From positions 1,736,001 to 1,800,000 of the forward strand of contig NZ_BAABCP010000001.1 in assembly GCF_039539005.1 (NCBI RefSeq): 64,000 nucleotides of DNA, read 5' to 3'. A program made the position numbers and the translations under genes. This document shows, piece after piece, positions 35,974-43,661 of this stretch. Each line of letters begins with the position of its first letter. Positions within the stretch are counted from its first letter, which is position 1. Origin of the DNA: Microbacterium soli (GTDB lineage Bacteria > Actinomycetota > Actinomycetes > Actinomycetales > Microbacteriaceae). The notes under the pieces are model-generated. The model was not told the origin of the DNA, did not search any database, and saw nothing but the letters and a program-made list of their open reading frames with translations.

Positions 35974-36510
35974 GTGGCAGTGGTCGCAGCGTTCGATCCC
36001 AAGAAGGAGAGTCCGGAGCGGGTCGGGTTGACCTTCCGCCCGGCGCGGGAGCCGCGGGAGGAGACCGAGACGGATGCCGTGGGCCGCAGACCCCGTGATC
36101 TCGTGGACCGACCGGACATGTTCGGGCAGTGGGGGAAGCCGATGCGCGCCGCGGTCGGCGTCGATCCCGCCGATGCCGCGTTCATCGCCGCCAACGTGCA
36201 GCACTGGGTCGCCAACGCCATCCGCGAGGAGGTCGCGATGGAGCGCTCCAATCTCGCGTCCGTCCTGCCGAGCCTGGATCCGACCTCCCCGGAGGTGACG
36301 TTCGAGCGGGTCGCCCGGCTGCGGCGGGGCGAGATCCCCATGACCCTCACCGACCTGCTGGTGTGGTCGCGGCGGTTCGGGTCCGTGCGCGACATCGTCA
36401 CCTCGACGCTCGCAGACGCGCCGCATGCGGCATCCCGGCTTTCCCCGCCGTCGGACGGCGGCATGGGCCCGGTGATCAGCACCGGCCGCACCGGTCGCCG
36501 CGACGACTGA
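35974..36510 (+). CDS. Hypothetical protein
   Basis: 178 residues from GTG 35974, preceded by a GGGAGAGG site and a TACTAT -10-like box at 35935. It is soluble and acidic/basic mixed. The N-terminal 60 residues are charged and probably disordered. The middle (DAAFIAANVQHWVANAIREEVAMERSN region) and the part around FERVARLRRGEIPMTLTDLLVWSRRFGSV look helical and faintly like an XRE-type DNA-binding helix set, but the match is weak. I do not recognise a family. It ends 18 bp from the convergent MFS gene with no hairpin between. Confidence 0.65.
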   Translation: MAVVAAFDPKKESPERVGLTFRPAREPREETETDAVGRRPRDLVDRPDMFGQWGKPMRAAVGVDPADAAFIAANVQHWVANAIREEVAMERSNLASVLPSLDPTSPEVTFERVARLRRGEIPMTLTDLLVWSRRFGSVRDIVTSTLADAPHAASRLSPPSDGGMGPVISTGRTGRRDD

Positions 36511-36528
36511 GCGGCACGGCTCCGGCGA

Positions 36529-37899
36529 TCAGCCCTTGCCCTCGTGCGGCAGGCGGATCGGGACGGTCGAGGTCGAGCGGTCGTCGAAGGCCACCGGATC
36601 CATCGCGCGGATGACCGACATCGGCCTGGTCTCATCCAGTGTGAGGAGGAACCGCGTGCGCTCGTTCCTGTGCAGACGACCCGACCACAGCATCCAGCCG
36701 ACTCCGATCGCGCCGGCGACGAGTCCTGCAGTACCGCCGACCGTGATGGCGGCTCGCGGGCCGAAGGCGTCGGCGATCCAGCCGGCGATCGGCGCGCCGA
36801 TCGGGGTGGATCCCATCAGGACGGCCATGTACAGCGCCAGCACGCGGCCGCGCAGCGCGGCATCCGTCGTCGTCTGCACGTAGCCGTTCGCGGTGGTGAG
36901 CATCGACACCGTCGAGAAGCCCACGAAGATCAGCACGGCCGCATACGCCCAGTAGGAGGGCATCAGCGCCGATGCGATGGACGCCACGCCGAACCCGGCC
37001 GCGGAGATGACGATCACCCGCACTCGGGCCCGGTCGCGCCGTGCGACGAGAAGCGCCCCGGTGAGGGAGCCGATGGCGAGCACCGAGCTGAGCAGGCCGT
37101 AGCCGTCCGCGCCCTGGTCGAACTCCAACGCCATCGTCGAGGCGAAGATGGGGAAGTTCATCCCGAACGCTCCGACGAGGAACACCATGATGAACACGAC
37201 CAGCAGATCCGGGCGACTGAACACGTAGCGGAATCCGGCGGCGAGTCCCGCGGTGCTCTTGCCGCCCTTCGCCCGCGGCATGAGCTCGCTGCGGCGGATC
37301 AGCATGAGCGCGACGAGCATCGCGAGGAACGTCACGGCGTTCGCGATGAACACCCAGCCCGAGCCGAGGGCCACGATCAGCACGCCGCCGATGGCCGGTC
37401 CGATCAGCCGGGCCATGTTGAAGGACGCGGAGTTCAGGGCGACGGCGTTGGGGGTGTCCTCCATGCTGACCACGTCCGAGACGAACGCCTGCCTGGCCGG
37501 GGCGTCGAACGCGTTGGTCACTCCGAACGCGGCGGCGAATCCCAGCATGAGCGGCAGCGTCATGACGCCGGTCAGCAGCAGCACGGCCACGCCCACCGCG
37601 AGCACCATCAGCGTGGACTGCGTGGCCAGCAGGATCTTGCGCCGCTCGAACCTGTCCGCCACCCAGCCGGTCACGCTCACCAGCACGAGAGGCGGCCCGA
37701 ACTGCAGCGCCATCGTGGCGCCCATGGCGGTGGCGTCGTTGTCGGTCAGCTCGGTGAGCACGACCCAGTCCTGGGCCGTGGCCTGCATCCACCCGCCGAT
37801 GTTGGAGATGACGGCGCCGAGGAACCAGGTGCGGTAGTTGTACGTCAGCAGGGATCGGAACATGGGAGAGATCCTCCGACGGGCGGGCGCGTCGCTCAT
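36529..37899 (-). CDS. MFS transporter (MFS_3, enterobactin-exporter-like)
   Basis: 456 residues with about 12 membrane helices. The MFS motif A appears as GWVADRFERRKILL, with a second-half counterpart LVARRDRARVRV. The sequence type (FNMARLIGPAIGGVLI, NALNSASF-like ALNSASFNMARL) fits the MFS_3 group, which exports siderophores or drugs. A soluble C-terminal tail follows. It is coupled to the upstream MarR gene by ATGA, a standard MarR-efflux pair. The likely job is export of a toxic or signalling compound sensed by that MarR; the compound is unknown. Confidence 0.9.
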   Translation of the reverse strand: MSDAPARRRISPMFRSLLTYNYRTWFLGAVISNIGGWMQATAQDWVVLTELTDNDATAMGATMALQFGPPLVLVSVTGWVADRFERRKILLATQSTLMVLAVGVAVLLLTGVMTLPLMLGFAAAFGVTNAFDAPARQAFVSDVVSMEDTPNAVALNSASFNMARLIGPAIGGVLIVALGSGWVFIANAVTFLAMLVALMLIRRSELMPRAKGGKSTAGLAAGFRYVFSRPDLLVVFIMVFLVGAFGMNFPIFASTMALEFDQGADGYGLLSSVLAIGSLTGALLVARRDRARVRVIVISAAGFGVASIASALMPSYWAYAAVLIFVGFSTVSMLTTANGYVQTTTDAALRGRVLALYMAVLMGSTPIGAPIAGWIADAFGPRAAITVGGTAGLVAGAIGVGWMLWSGRLHRNERTRFLLTLDETRPMSVIRAMDPVAFDDRSTSTVPIRLPHEGKG

Positions 37900-38327
37900 G
37901 AGTCGATCACCTTCCTCAGTGCCACGGCGGCGTCGTGCAGCGTCGCCAGCTCCTTCTCGCCGAGCCCGGCCTTCGCGATCATGGCCGCCAGGGCCTCGTC
38001 ACGGCTGCGGATCGTGTCTCTGACGACCTTCTCGCCCTCCGGCGTGATCTCGACATACACGCGCCGCCGGTCATCCTCGTCGGGCACCCGGACGACGAGG
38101 CCGAGTTCGGCGAGGCCGTTGACGGTCGCACTCATCGTCGGTGCGGTGACGCACTCGTGCTCGGCGAGGCGGGAGAGCGTGCGTCGGCCGAGCTTGCGCA
38201 GGGCGCCCAGAGCGGCCAGCTGCGCGTCGCTGAGCTCGTCCATGGCGCGGACGCGGCGCAGGTTGCGGGTGAGTCGGAAGAACACGAATCTCAGCTCGGA
38301 GGCGGCGGCGGTGAGTTCTTCGGTCAT
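37896..38327 (-). CDS. MarR-family repressor of the MFS exporter
   Basis: 143 residues. The MarR fold is complete: LRFVFFRLTRNLRR dimer helix, LSDAQLAALGALRKLGRRTLSRLAEHECVTAPTMSATVNGLAELGLV winged helix, DEDDRRRVYVEITPEG wing and the C-terminal dimer helix. An imperfect palindrome directly upstream (38332-38348) overlaps a TAGACT -10 box at 38338-38343, so the protein very likely represses its own operon. AAAGGA before the ATG is a weak ribosome site. It is coupled to the MFS gene by 4 bp. Confidence 0.92.
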   Translation of the reverse strand: MTEELTAAASELRFVFFRLTRNLRRVRAMDELSDAQLAALGALRKLGRRTLSRLAEHECVTAPTMSATVNGLAELGLVVRVPDEDDRRRVYVEITPEGEKVVRDTIRSRDEALAAMIAKAGLGEKELATLHDAAVALRKVIDS

Positions 38328-38331
38328 TCCT

Positions 38332-38348
38332 TTAGATAGTCTAACTAA
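38332..38348. promoter_or_regulatory. MarR operator over the -10 box
   Basis: TTAGATAG-T-CTAACTAA is an 8-1-8 inverted repeat with one mismatch, starting 5 bp upstream of the marR ATG. The minus-strand -10 candidate TAGACT lies within it. It is strikingly AT-rich for this genome. Confidence 0.65.
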
Positions 38349-38464
38349 CTTTTCCCTCGTGCGCAAGGGGCGAAAACAATATTCACGTTTCTCCGATTGC
38401 GGCATGCGGTGTGAAAACGGCTGCCGTGCACCCTCGGCGGTGTGAGCCGCGCGTACGGCATCCG

Positions 38465-38470
38465 TAGACT
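38465..38470 (+). promoter_or_regulatory. -10 box TAGACT of the alpha/beta hydrolase gene (leaderless)
   Basis: TAGACT, six bases, then ATG 38477. Confidence 0.55.
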
Positions 38471-38476
38471 CTGGTC

Positions 38477-39346
38477 ATGGTCGCGAAGAGAACAGCGGAG
38501 TTCGTCGATGCCCACGGGATCGCCATCGTGTACGACGTGCACGAGGCGAGCGGGACGGCGCGCGGCGTCGTGCAGCTGCTGCACGGCGTGGGCGAGCACG
38601 CCGGCAGGTATGCCGCGCTCATCACGGCGCTGACGGATGCCGGCTTCCACGTCTACGCCGATGATCATCGCGGGCACGGCCGCACCGGCATCCGGCAGTG
38701 GGGCGGGCCGGACCGGCTCGGGCGTCTCGGCCGCGGCGGGCTGCGGGCGGCGGTCGCCGCATGCCTGCAGCTGAGCGGGATCATCCGCGAGGAGCGGCCG
38801 GGGCTGCCGCTCATCCTGCTCGGCCACTCGTGGGGGTCCTTCCTCGCGCAGATGATGCTGGACCGGGCGCCGGAGGACTACCAGGGCGTCATTCTCAGCG
38901 GGTCGGCGCTGCGCACGCCCGGCGACCTCAACGCGCTGCCGCTGAACGCCCGCTGGAACGGGCCGGATGCCGATGGATTGGAATGGCTCTCCCGCGACCC
39001 GGCCGTGTGGCGGGAGTTCCACGACGACCCGCTGACGACGGAGGTGCCGCTGCTGAAGCTGTTCGGGCCGATCGAGGCGGCCAGGCTGTTCGGGCGTCCG
39101 CACCGCGATCTCGCGCAGCGGCACGACGTGCCCGTCCTGCTCATGGTGGGCGGCGACGACCCGGTGGGCGGTCCGCGGAGCGTGCACAGGCTCGCCGACG
39201 CCTACCGCCGCCGGTCGGGGCTCACGGATGTCACCACGCTCGTCTACCCCGACGCGCGGCACGAGATCTTCAACGAACTGCAGCAGGAGGAGGTGCGCTC
39301 CGACCTGCTGGCGTGGCTCGACGGCCACGTGCCGGTGGTGCGGTGA
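38477..39346 (+). CDS. Alpha/beta hydrolase (monoacylglycerol lipase/lysophospholipase-like)
   Basis: 289 residues. The serine-lipase-type fold has the oxyanion segment QLLHGVGEHAGRY, nucleophile Ser118 in LGHSWGSF, Asp in MVGGDDPVGG and His in DARHEIFNE, so the triad is complete. DHRGHGRTG is the family signature of monoglyceride lipases (Hydrolase_4). It likely hydrolyses monoacylglycerols or other carboxyl esters in the cytoplasm; there is no signal peptide. A TAGACT box six bases before the ATG predicts a leaderless mRNA. It is convergent with the next MarR gene. Confidence 0.88.
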   Translation: MVAKRTAEFVDAHGIAIVYDVHEASGTARGVVQLLHGVGEHAGRYAALITALTDAGFHVYADDHRGHGRTGIRQWGGPDRLGRLGRGGLRAAVAACLQLSGIIREERPGLPLILLGHSWGSFLAQMMLDRAPEDYQGVILSGSALRTPGDLNALPLNARWNGPDADGLEWLSRDPAVWREFHDDPLTTEVPLLKLFGPIEAARLFGRPHRDLAQRHDVPVLLMVGGDDPVGGPRSVHRLADAYRRRSGLTDVTTLVYPDARHEIFNELQQEEVRSDLLAWLDGHVPVVR

Positions 39347-39409
39347 GGGGCCGATCGCGGAGGTCCGGTGAGCGGGGGAGGTCGTGGGGAGCGCGCTCCC
39401 GAGGGCGGT

Positions 39410-39874
39410 TCAGCCGCGCGCGCGAGCGGTCTGGATGCGCTTCGGGCAACGCACCGGTGACGTCGCGCGGGGAATGATGTCGGCGGTGCTGGAGCCGAGG
39501 GTGCTGAGGAAGTGCTCGCGCACGGAGCGCGCATGCACGGCGAGGGCGGAGTCGAGCTCCGCCCGCCCGGAAGCGGTGAGCACCACCTGCATCGAACGCC
39601 CGTGTCCGGACTTGGGCCGGGTGAGCAGCCCTCGCTTCTCCATGCGGCGCAGCTGGTGCGAGAGCCGGGATGCCGACCAGCCCAGGTGCTCGCCGAGCAC
39701 GCGCTGGAGCACGACCCCGCCGGCCTCCTGCACTCGGACCGCGACTTCGAAGTCGCTGACCGACATCGACGAGTTCGAGGCGAGATCGGCGCCGACGGCG
39801 GTCATCGTCTGCTCGGTCCACTGCAGGAAATCACGCCAGAGCCGTAGTTCCTCGGTCGTGAGGGAGTCCGTCAT
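39410..39874 (-). CDS. MarR-family transcriptional regulator
   Basis: 154 residues. LWRDFLQWTEQTMTAVGADL dimer helix, DFEVAVRVQEAGGVVLQRVLGEHLGWSASRLSHQLRRMEKRGLL winged helix and SGHGRSMQVVLTASG wing. ATG 39874 is preferred; an in-frame GTG lies 30 bases upstream inside the first operator. Two near-identical palindromes in the divergent region (39896-39911 and 39928-39943) are its likely sites, so it probably represses itself and the divergent ABC-2-like gene. The C-terminal 30 residues are basic and unusual for the family. Confidence 0.9.
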   Translation of the reverse strand: MTDSLTTEELRLWRDFLQWTEQTMTAVGADLASNSSMSVSDFEVAVRVQEAGGVVLQRVLGEHLGWSASRLSHQLRRMEKRGLLTRPKSGHGRSMQVVLTASGRAELDSALAVHARSVREHFLSTLGSSTADIIPRATSPVRCPKRIQTARARG

Positions 39875-39895
39875 ACGAGGAGTCTTCCACGTCCG

Positions 39896-39911
39896 ACTTG
39901 ACACATCAAGT
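39896..39911. promoter_or_regulatory. MarR operator 1
   Basis: ACTTGACACATCAAGT; arms ACTTGA and TCAAGT. It contains TTGACA, which may be the -35 of the plus-strand gene. Centre-to-centre distance to operator 2 is 32 bp, about three DNA turns. Confidence 0.65.
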
Positions 39912-39927
39912 CATGCGGATGCACCAT

Positions 39928-39943
39928 AGTTGACATGTCAAGT
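39928..39943. promoter_or_regulatory. MarR operator 2, covering the start codon of the membrane protein
   Basis: AGTTGACATGTCAAGT has a perfect 12-bp palindromic core TTGACATGTCAA. The ATG of the membrane protein (39935-39937) lies at the exact centre. Confidence 0.65.
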
Positions 39944-40927
39944 CATCGCCTCGATGCGGCACCCACCCACCCTCCGCGCCGCACCGTCGGCGGGAGCTGG
40001 CGGCGAGTTCTGGCCGTGCTGTGGTTCCCCTGCTTCTTCGCCGCCGGATTCGCCGTTCTGGGGCTCCAGGCCTTCGCGCATCCGGCTCCGCACGGGATCG
40101 AGGTGGGGCTCGTCGCCCCTGCCGAGCAGTCGGACTTCCCCGAGCTGCCTGCCGGAATCGACCTGATCGGGGTCGAGGATCCCGTGCAGGCACGTGCCCT
40201 GGTCGCATCCGGCGCACTCGCTGCGGCCACGGATGGTGCCGAGCTGCTGCTCGCGTCGGCCGCGAGCTCCACCCGTGCCGGGTATCTCGAGGACCTGTTC
40301 GCGGAGACGTCCCCGCAGCCTCTGACGGTGGTCGACGTGAATCCGCTGCCGCAGGGAGACGCATCGGGCACGGGGCTGTTCTTCTACGCGCTTCCCAACC
40401 TCCTCGTCGGGCTGATCGTCTCGATCGTCCTGCTTCAGGCGGGCCCATGGCCGATCGGGAAGAAGGCAGCGGTGATCCTCGCAGCCGGCCTGTTCTCCGC
40501 CGTGTTCAGCTTCGCCGTCGCCGCAAGCCTGCACGCGATCCCCCCGGACCTTCGGCTGCTCGGATACGCGCTTCTGCTCACGCAGACGATCGGCTGGCTC
40601 ACCACCGCTGCTGCGCTGTACGCTCGTCGGCTCTTCATGCCGCTCGCGATGACGTTCGTCCTCATCCTCGGCATCCCCTCCTCGGGTGCCACGGTGAATG
40701 CCGACATGCTCCCGTCCGGCGTGCGCTGGATCGGCCGATGGCATCCGTTCGCACAGTTCATCTCCCTCGTGCGTGCTGATGTCTACCTCGACGCGAGTTC
40801 GGGCCGTCCGCTCGCCATCCTCCTGAGCTGGGCGGCTCTCGGCGCCGTCCTGCTGATCCTGCGCGCCCTCCGCGAGAAGCGGAGCGTGCTGGGGATCAGC
40901 GTCCACGCCCGGCCTGTCGGAATCTGA
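39935..40927 (+). CDS. ABC-2-like (YhgE/DUF3533-type) membrane protein
   Basis: 330 residues. One helix (about 25-48), a soluble outside domain (about 50-145) and then five helices to the C-terminus: the layout of ABC-2/YhgE-like exporters. The IPSSGATVNADMLPSGVRW segment corresponds to the conserved SSGG...LP loop between helices in that family. No ATPase is nearby. ATG 39935 sits inside a MarR operator and has no ribosome site, so the message may be leaderless; a later start is unlikely because it would cut the first helix's basic flank. It may export a lipid or toxic compound; substrate unknown. Confidence 0.75.
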   Translation: MSSHRLDAAPTHPPRRTVGGSWRRVLAVLWFPCFFAAGFAVLGLQAFAHPAPHGIEVGLVAPAEQSDFPELPAGIDLIGVEDPVQARALVASGALAAATDGAELLLASAASSTRAGYLEDLFAETSPQPLTVVDVNPLPQGDASGTGLFFYALPNLLVGLIVSIVLLQAGPWPIGKKAAVILAAGLFSAVFSFAVAASLHAIPPDLRLLGYALLLTQTIGWLTTAAALYARRLFMPLAMTFVLILGIPSSGATVNADMLPSGVRWIGRWHPFAQFISLVRADVYLDASSGRPLAILLSWAALGAVLLILRALREKRSVLGISVHARPVGI

Positions 40928-40973
40928 CCGGCGGACCGAGCATCCATCCCGCTCACACCATAAGGAGAGCATC

Positions 40974-41606
40974 ATGACCATTCCCGAGCCGCTCACCCCC
41001 GAGAACACCACGATTATCCTGGTCGATCACGCCGTCGGATTCGCGAACCTGCTGCGTTCCCATGACCTCGGCGCCCATATCAACAACGTCGTCGGCCTCG
41101 CCAGGACTGCCGTGCTGTTCGGCAGTGGGCTCGTCGTCACCAACGGGTTGCGCAGCAAGCCCTCCGGCCCGCTGTACCCGGAGCTGATCGATGTGCTCGG
41201 AGATCACCCGATCATCGAGCGTCCGGGCGCCACCAATGCCTTCGGGGATCCCGCATTCGCTGCGGCGGTCGAGGCCACGGGACGCCGGCGCCTGGCCATC
41301 GCGGGTGTGTCCACCGAAGGATGCGTGCTGCAGACCGTGCTGGGAGCTCTCCGTCTCGGGTACGAGGTGAACCTCGTGGTCGACGCTTCGGGGAGTCTCA
41401 CGCGCGAGACGCACGACACCGCTGTGCAGCGGATGGTGCTCGCAGGGGCCGTCCCCACGACGTGGTATTCACTGGCGGGCGAGTTCGAATACGACCACAC
41501 CTCGGAGCGCGGGCCCATTCTGCAGCGGATCATGCGGGAGCACCAGCCCGGCATGGCGAAGGGCGTGGAGACGTACCTCGCTTCGGCATCGCGCGCGGCG
41601 GGCTGA
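40974..41606 (+). CDS. Isochorismatase-like cysteine hydrolase
   Basis: 210 residues. The Rossmann-like hydrolase has the catalytic Asp in TIILVDHAVGF and nucleophile Cys117 in GVSTEGCVLQT with the cis-peptide ahead of it. Family members hydrolyse amides or N-carbamoyl compounds such as nicotinamide or ureidoacrylate; none is chosen here. ATG 40974 follows AAGGAG. It lies 47 bp after the ABC-2-like gene in the same direction and is probably in the same MarR-controlled unit, suggesting detoxification plus export. It ends at a hairpin. Confidence 0.85.
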   Translation: MTIPEPLTPENTTIILVDHAVGFANLLRSHDLGAHINNVVGLARTAVLFGSGLVVTNGLRSKPSGPLYPELIDVLGDHPIIERPGATNAFGDPAFAAAVEATGRRRLAIAGVSTEGCVLQTVLGALRLGYEVNLVVDASGSLTRETHDTAVQRMVLAGAVPTTWYSLAGEFEYDHTSERGPILQRIMREHQPGMAKGVETYLASASRAAG

Positions 41607-41613
41607 ATCCCCC

Positions 41614-41648
41614 GGGCGGTGGGGTGCGGATGCCGTGCCGCACCGCCC
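41614..41648 (+). terminator. Hairpin after the isochorismatase-like gene
   Basis: GGGCGGTG (41614-41621) pairs with CACCGCCC (41641-41648); the 19-nt loop can pair further. Confidence 0.5.
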
Positions 41649-41685
41649 TGACGCCCCGGGCGGCGCGTCCGGACTCGACGCGGCT

Positions 41686-41691
41686 TAAGCT
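41686..41691 (+). promoter_or_regulatory. -10 box TAAGCT of the lipoate ligase gene (leaderless)
   Basis: TAAGCT, six bases, then GTG 41698, in the gap between the terminator and the gene. Confidence 0.5.
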
Positions 41692-41697
41692 GGACGC

Positions 41698-42747
41698 GTG
41701 CATGGTGAGTACAAGGTTCCCGGTGGAAAGCTCGTCGTCGTCGATCTCGAGGTGCAGGACGGCCTGATCCGCGACTTCCGACTGGCCGGAGACTTCTTCC
41801 TCGAGCCGGACACGGCGCTGGAGGCCATCAACGCCGCCATCGAGGGCATGCCCGTCGAGGCCGATGCCTCCACCATCGCCGCAGCCGTGCGCACCGCGCT
41901 GCCCGAGGGCGCGCAGCTCCTGGGCTTCTCGCCGGACTCCGTCGGAACCGTCGTGCGACGCGCCCTGGTGACCGCGCCGGGGTGGCGCGATTTCGACTGG
42001 GAGATCGTGCACGAGAAGGCCGTGTCACCGCGCATGAATCTCGCGCTCGACGAGGTGCTCACCTCGCGCGTGGGCGAGGGGCGTCGCCGCCCCACTCTGC
42101 GCATCTGGGAGTGGGACGAGTCGGCCGTCGTGATCGGCTCCTTCCAGTCGTACCGCAATGAGGTCGACCCGGAGGGCGCCGCCAGGCACGGCTTCGACGT
42201 CGTGCGCAGGATCTCCGGCGGCGGGGCCATGATGATGGCCGCGGGTCAGATCATCACATACTCGCTGTATGTCCCGGCATCCCTCGTGCAGGGCATGACG
42301 TTCGCCGATTCCTACGCATTCCTGGATGACTGGGTGCTCCAGGCGCTGCGTTCGATCGGCATCGAAGCGACCTATCAGCCGCTCAACGACATCGCCTCGC
42401 CCACCGGCAAGATCGGCGGCGCCGCCCAGAAGCGGCTCGCCAACGGCGGCGTGCTCCACCACGCCACGATCTCGTACGACATCGACGGCCAGGTGATGAC
42501 CGAGGTGCTGCGCATCGGCCGTGAGAAGCTCAGCGACAAGGGCACCACCTCCGCCGCCAAGCGCGTGGACCCGCTGCGCACCCAGACCGGCATGGAGCGA
42601 AGCGAGATCATCTCGCGGTTCATCGCGACCTTCCGTGCGCTGACCGGCGCGGAGGACGGACGCATCACGCCGGATGAGTACGCGGATGCCGAGGCGCTGG
42701 TGGAGTCGAAGTTCGCGACCGACGCGTGGCTGCACCGCGTGCCGTGA
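41698..42747 (+). CDS. Lipoate-protein ligase with N-terminal accessory domain
   Basis: 349 residues. It activates lipoate with ATP and attaches it to E2 or H-protein lysines. The catalytic BPL/LplA domain (about 100-345) has RRISGGGAMMM, ITYSLYVP and the lysine motif TGKIGGAAQKR. The first 90 residues (HGEYKVPGGKLVVVDLEV to the INAAIEGMP helix) look like the small accessory domain that is C-terminal in E. coli LplA, so the order is swapped. Such fusions exist in Actinobacteria. GTG 41698 sits six bases after TAAGCT, so a leaderless start is predicted. Its stop overlaps the methyltransferase start (GTGA). Confidence 0.85.
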   Translation: MHGEYKVPGGKLVVVDLEVQDGLIRDFRLAGDFFLEPDTALEAINAAIEGMPVEADASTIAAAVRTALPEGAQLLGFSPDSVGTVVRRALVTAPGWRDFDWEIVHEKAVSPRMNLALDEVLTSRVGEGRRRPTLRIWEWDESAVVIGSFQSYRNEVDPEGAARHGFDVVRRISGGGAMMMAAGQIITYSLYVPASLVQGMTFADSYAFLDDWVLQALRSIGIEATYQPLNDIASPTGKIGGAAQKRLANGGVLHHATISYDIDGQVMTEVLRIGREKLSDKGTTSAAKRVDPLRTQTGMERSEIISRFIATFRALTGAEDGRITPDEYADAEALVESKFATDAWLHRVP

Positions 42748-43610
42748 GCACCTCGTCGTCCGTCGAAGCCGGCTCCGTCGAGATCATCGAGGGCGACAAC
42801 CTCGCGGCCGCCGCGACCCTGGCATCCGGATCCTTCACTCTCGTCTACCTGGACCCCCCGTTCAACACCGGCCGCACCCAGGAGCGGCAGGTCGTCACCG
42901 CCCGCCGAGCCGGGGGCGAGGCCGAGGGGGAGGTGCGGCGCGGCTTCCATGGGCTGGCCTACGAGCGCGTGCGCGGCATGCTGCGCGCCTACGACGACCG
43001 CTTCGACGACTACGGCGAGTTCCTCATGCCGCGGTTGGAGGAGGCCTGGCGGCTGCTGGCCGACGACGGCACGCTGTACCTGCATCTGGACTACCGCGAG
43101 GCGCACTACGCCAAGGTGATGCTGGATGCCGTGTTCGGGCGCGACGCGTTCCTCAACGAACTCATCTGGGCGTACGACTTCGGCGCCAAGTCCCGGCGGC
43201 GCTGGCCCACCAAGCACGACACGATCCTCGTGTACGTGAAGGACGCGCGTGCGTACTTCTTCGACTCGGATGCCGTGGACCGCGAGCCCTACATGGCGCC
43301 GGGCCTGGTCACCCCGGAGAAGGCCGCCCGCGGCAAGCTGCCCACCGATGTCTGGTGGCACACGATCGTGCCGACCTCCGGCCGGGAGAAGACCGGCTAC
43401 CCGACGCAGAAGCCCGAGGGCGTGCTGCGCCGCATCGTGCAGGCCTCCTCGCGCCCCGGCGACCGGGTGCTGGACCTGTTCGCGGGATCGGGGACGACGG
43501 GCGCCGTGGCCTCTGCGCTCGGCCGTGACGCCGTGCTCGTCGACTCCAGTCCCGAGGCGGTGCGGGTGATGCGGGAGCGGATGCCGCACGCGAGCGTACG
43601 CGCTCTCTGA
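42744..43610 (+). CDS. Orphan DNA methyltransferase (beta class, N4/N6)
   Basis: 288 residues. The catalytic DPPFNTG motif (about 37-43) comes before the SAM-binding FAGSGTTG near the C-terminus, the beta-class order shared with CcrM- and HinfI-type enzymes. GYPTQKPEGVLRRIV is the conserved region before the SAM motif. It methylates adenine N6 or cytosine N4 in a specific DNA site, not readable from sequence. No restriction endonuclease, specificity subunit or Vsr gene is adjacent, so it is a solitary enzyme, possibly regulatory. The GTG start overlaps the lipoate ligase stop (GTGA). Confidence 0.88.
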   Translation: MSTSSSVEAGSVEIIEGDNLAAAATLASGSFTLVYLDPPFNTGRTQERQVVTARRAGGEAEGEVRRGFHGLAYERVRGMLRAYDDRFDDYGEFLMPRLEEAWRLLADDGTLYLHLDYREAHYAKVMLDAVFGRDAFLNELIWAYDFGAKSRRRWPTKHDTILVYVKDARAYFFDSDAVDREPYMAPGLVTPEKAARGKLPTDVWWHTIVPTSGREKTGYPTQKPEGVLRRIVQASSRPGDRVLDLFAGSGTTGAVASALGRDAVLVDSSPEAVRVMRERMPHASVRAL

Positions 43611-43631
43611 CCGGTTCTCGCCGGTGCGAAC

Positions 43632-43661
43632 GAACGCGGCGGCCGCACCGGCCGCGCGTTC
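43632..43661. terminator. Hairpin between convergent methyltransferase and LysR genes
   Basis: GAACGC and GCGTTC arms continue into GGCC/GGCC pairing around a GCACC loop, with one bulged G. It reaches into the LysR stop. Confidence 0.55.

Noticed and set aside
39387..39400. GGGAGCGCGCTCCC palindrome between convergent genes
   Set aside because: Perfect but has no room for an RNA loop and no T-tract; too short in high-GC DNA to call a terminator or operator.
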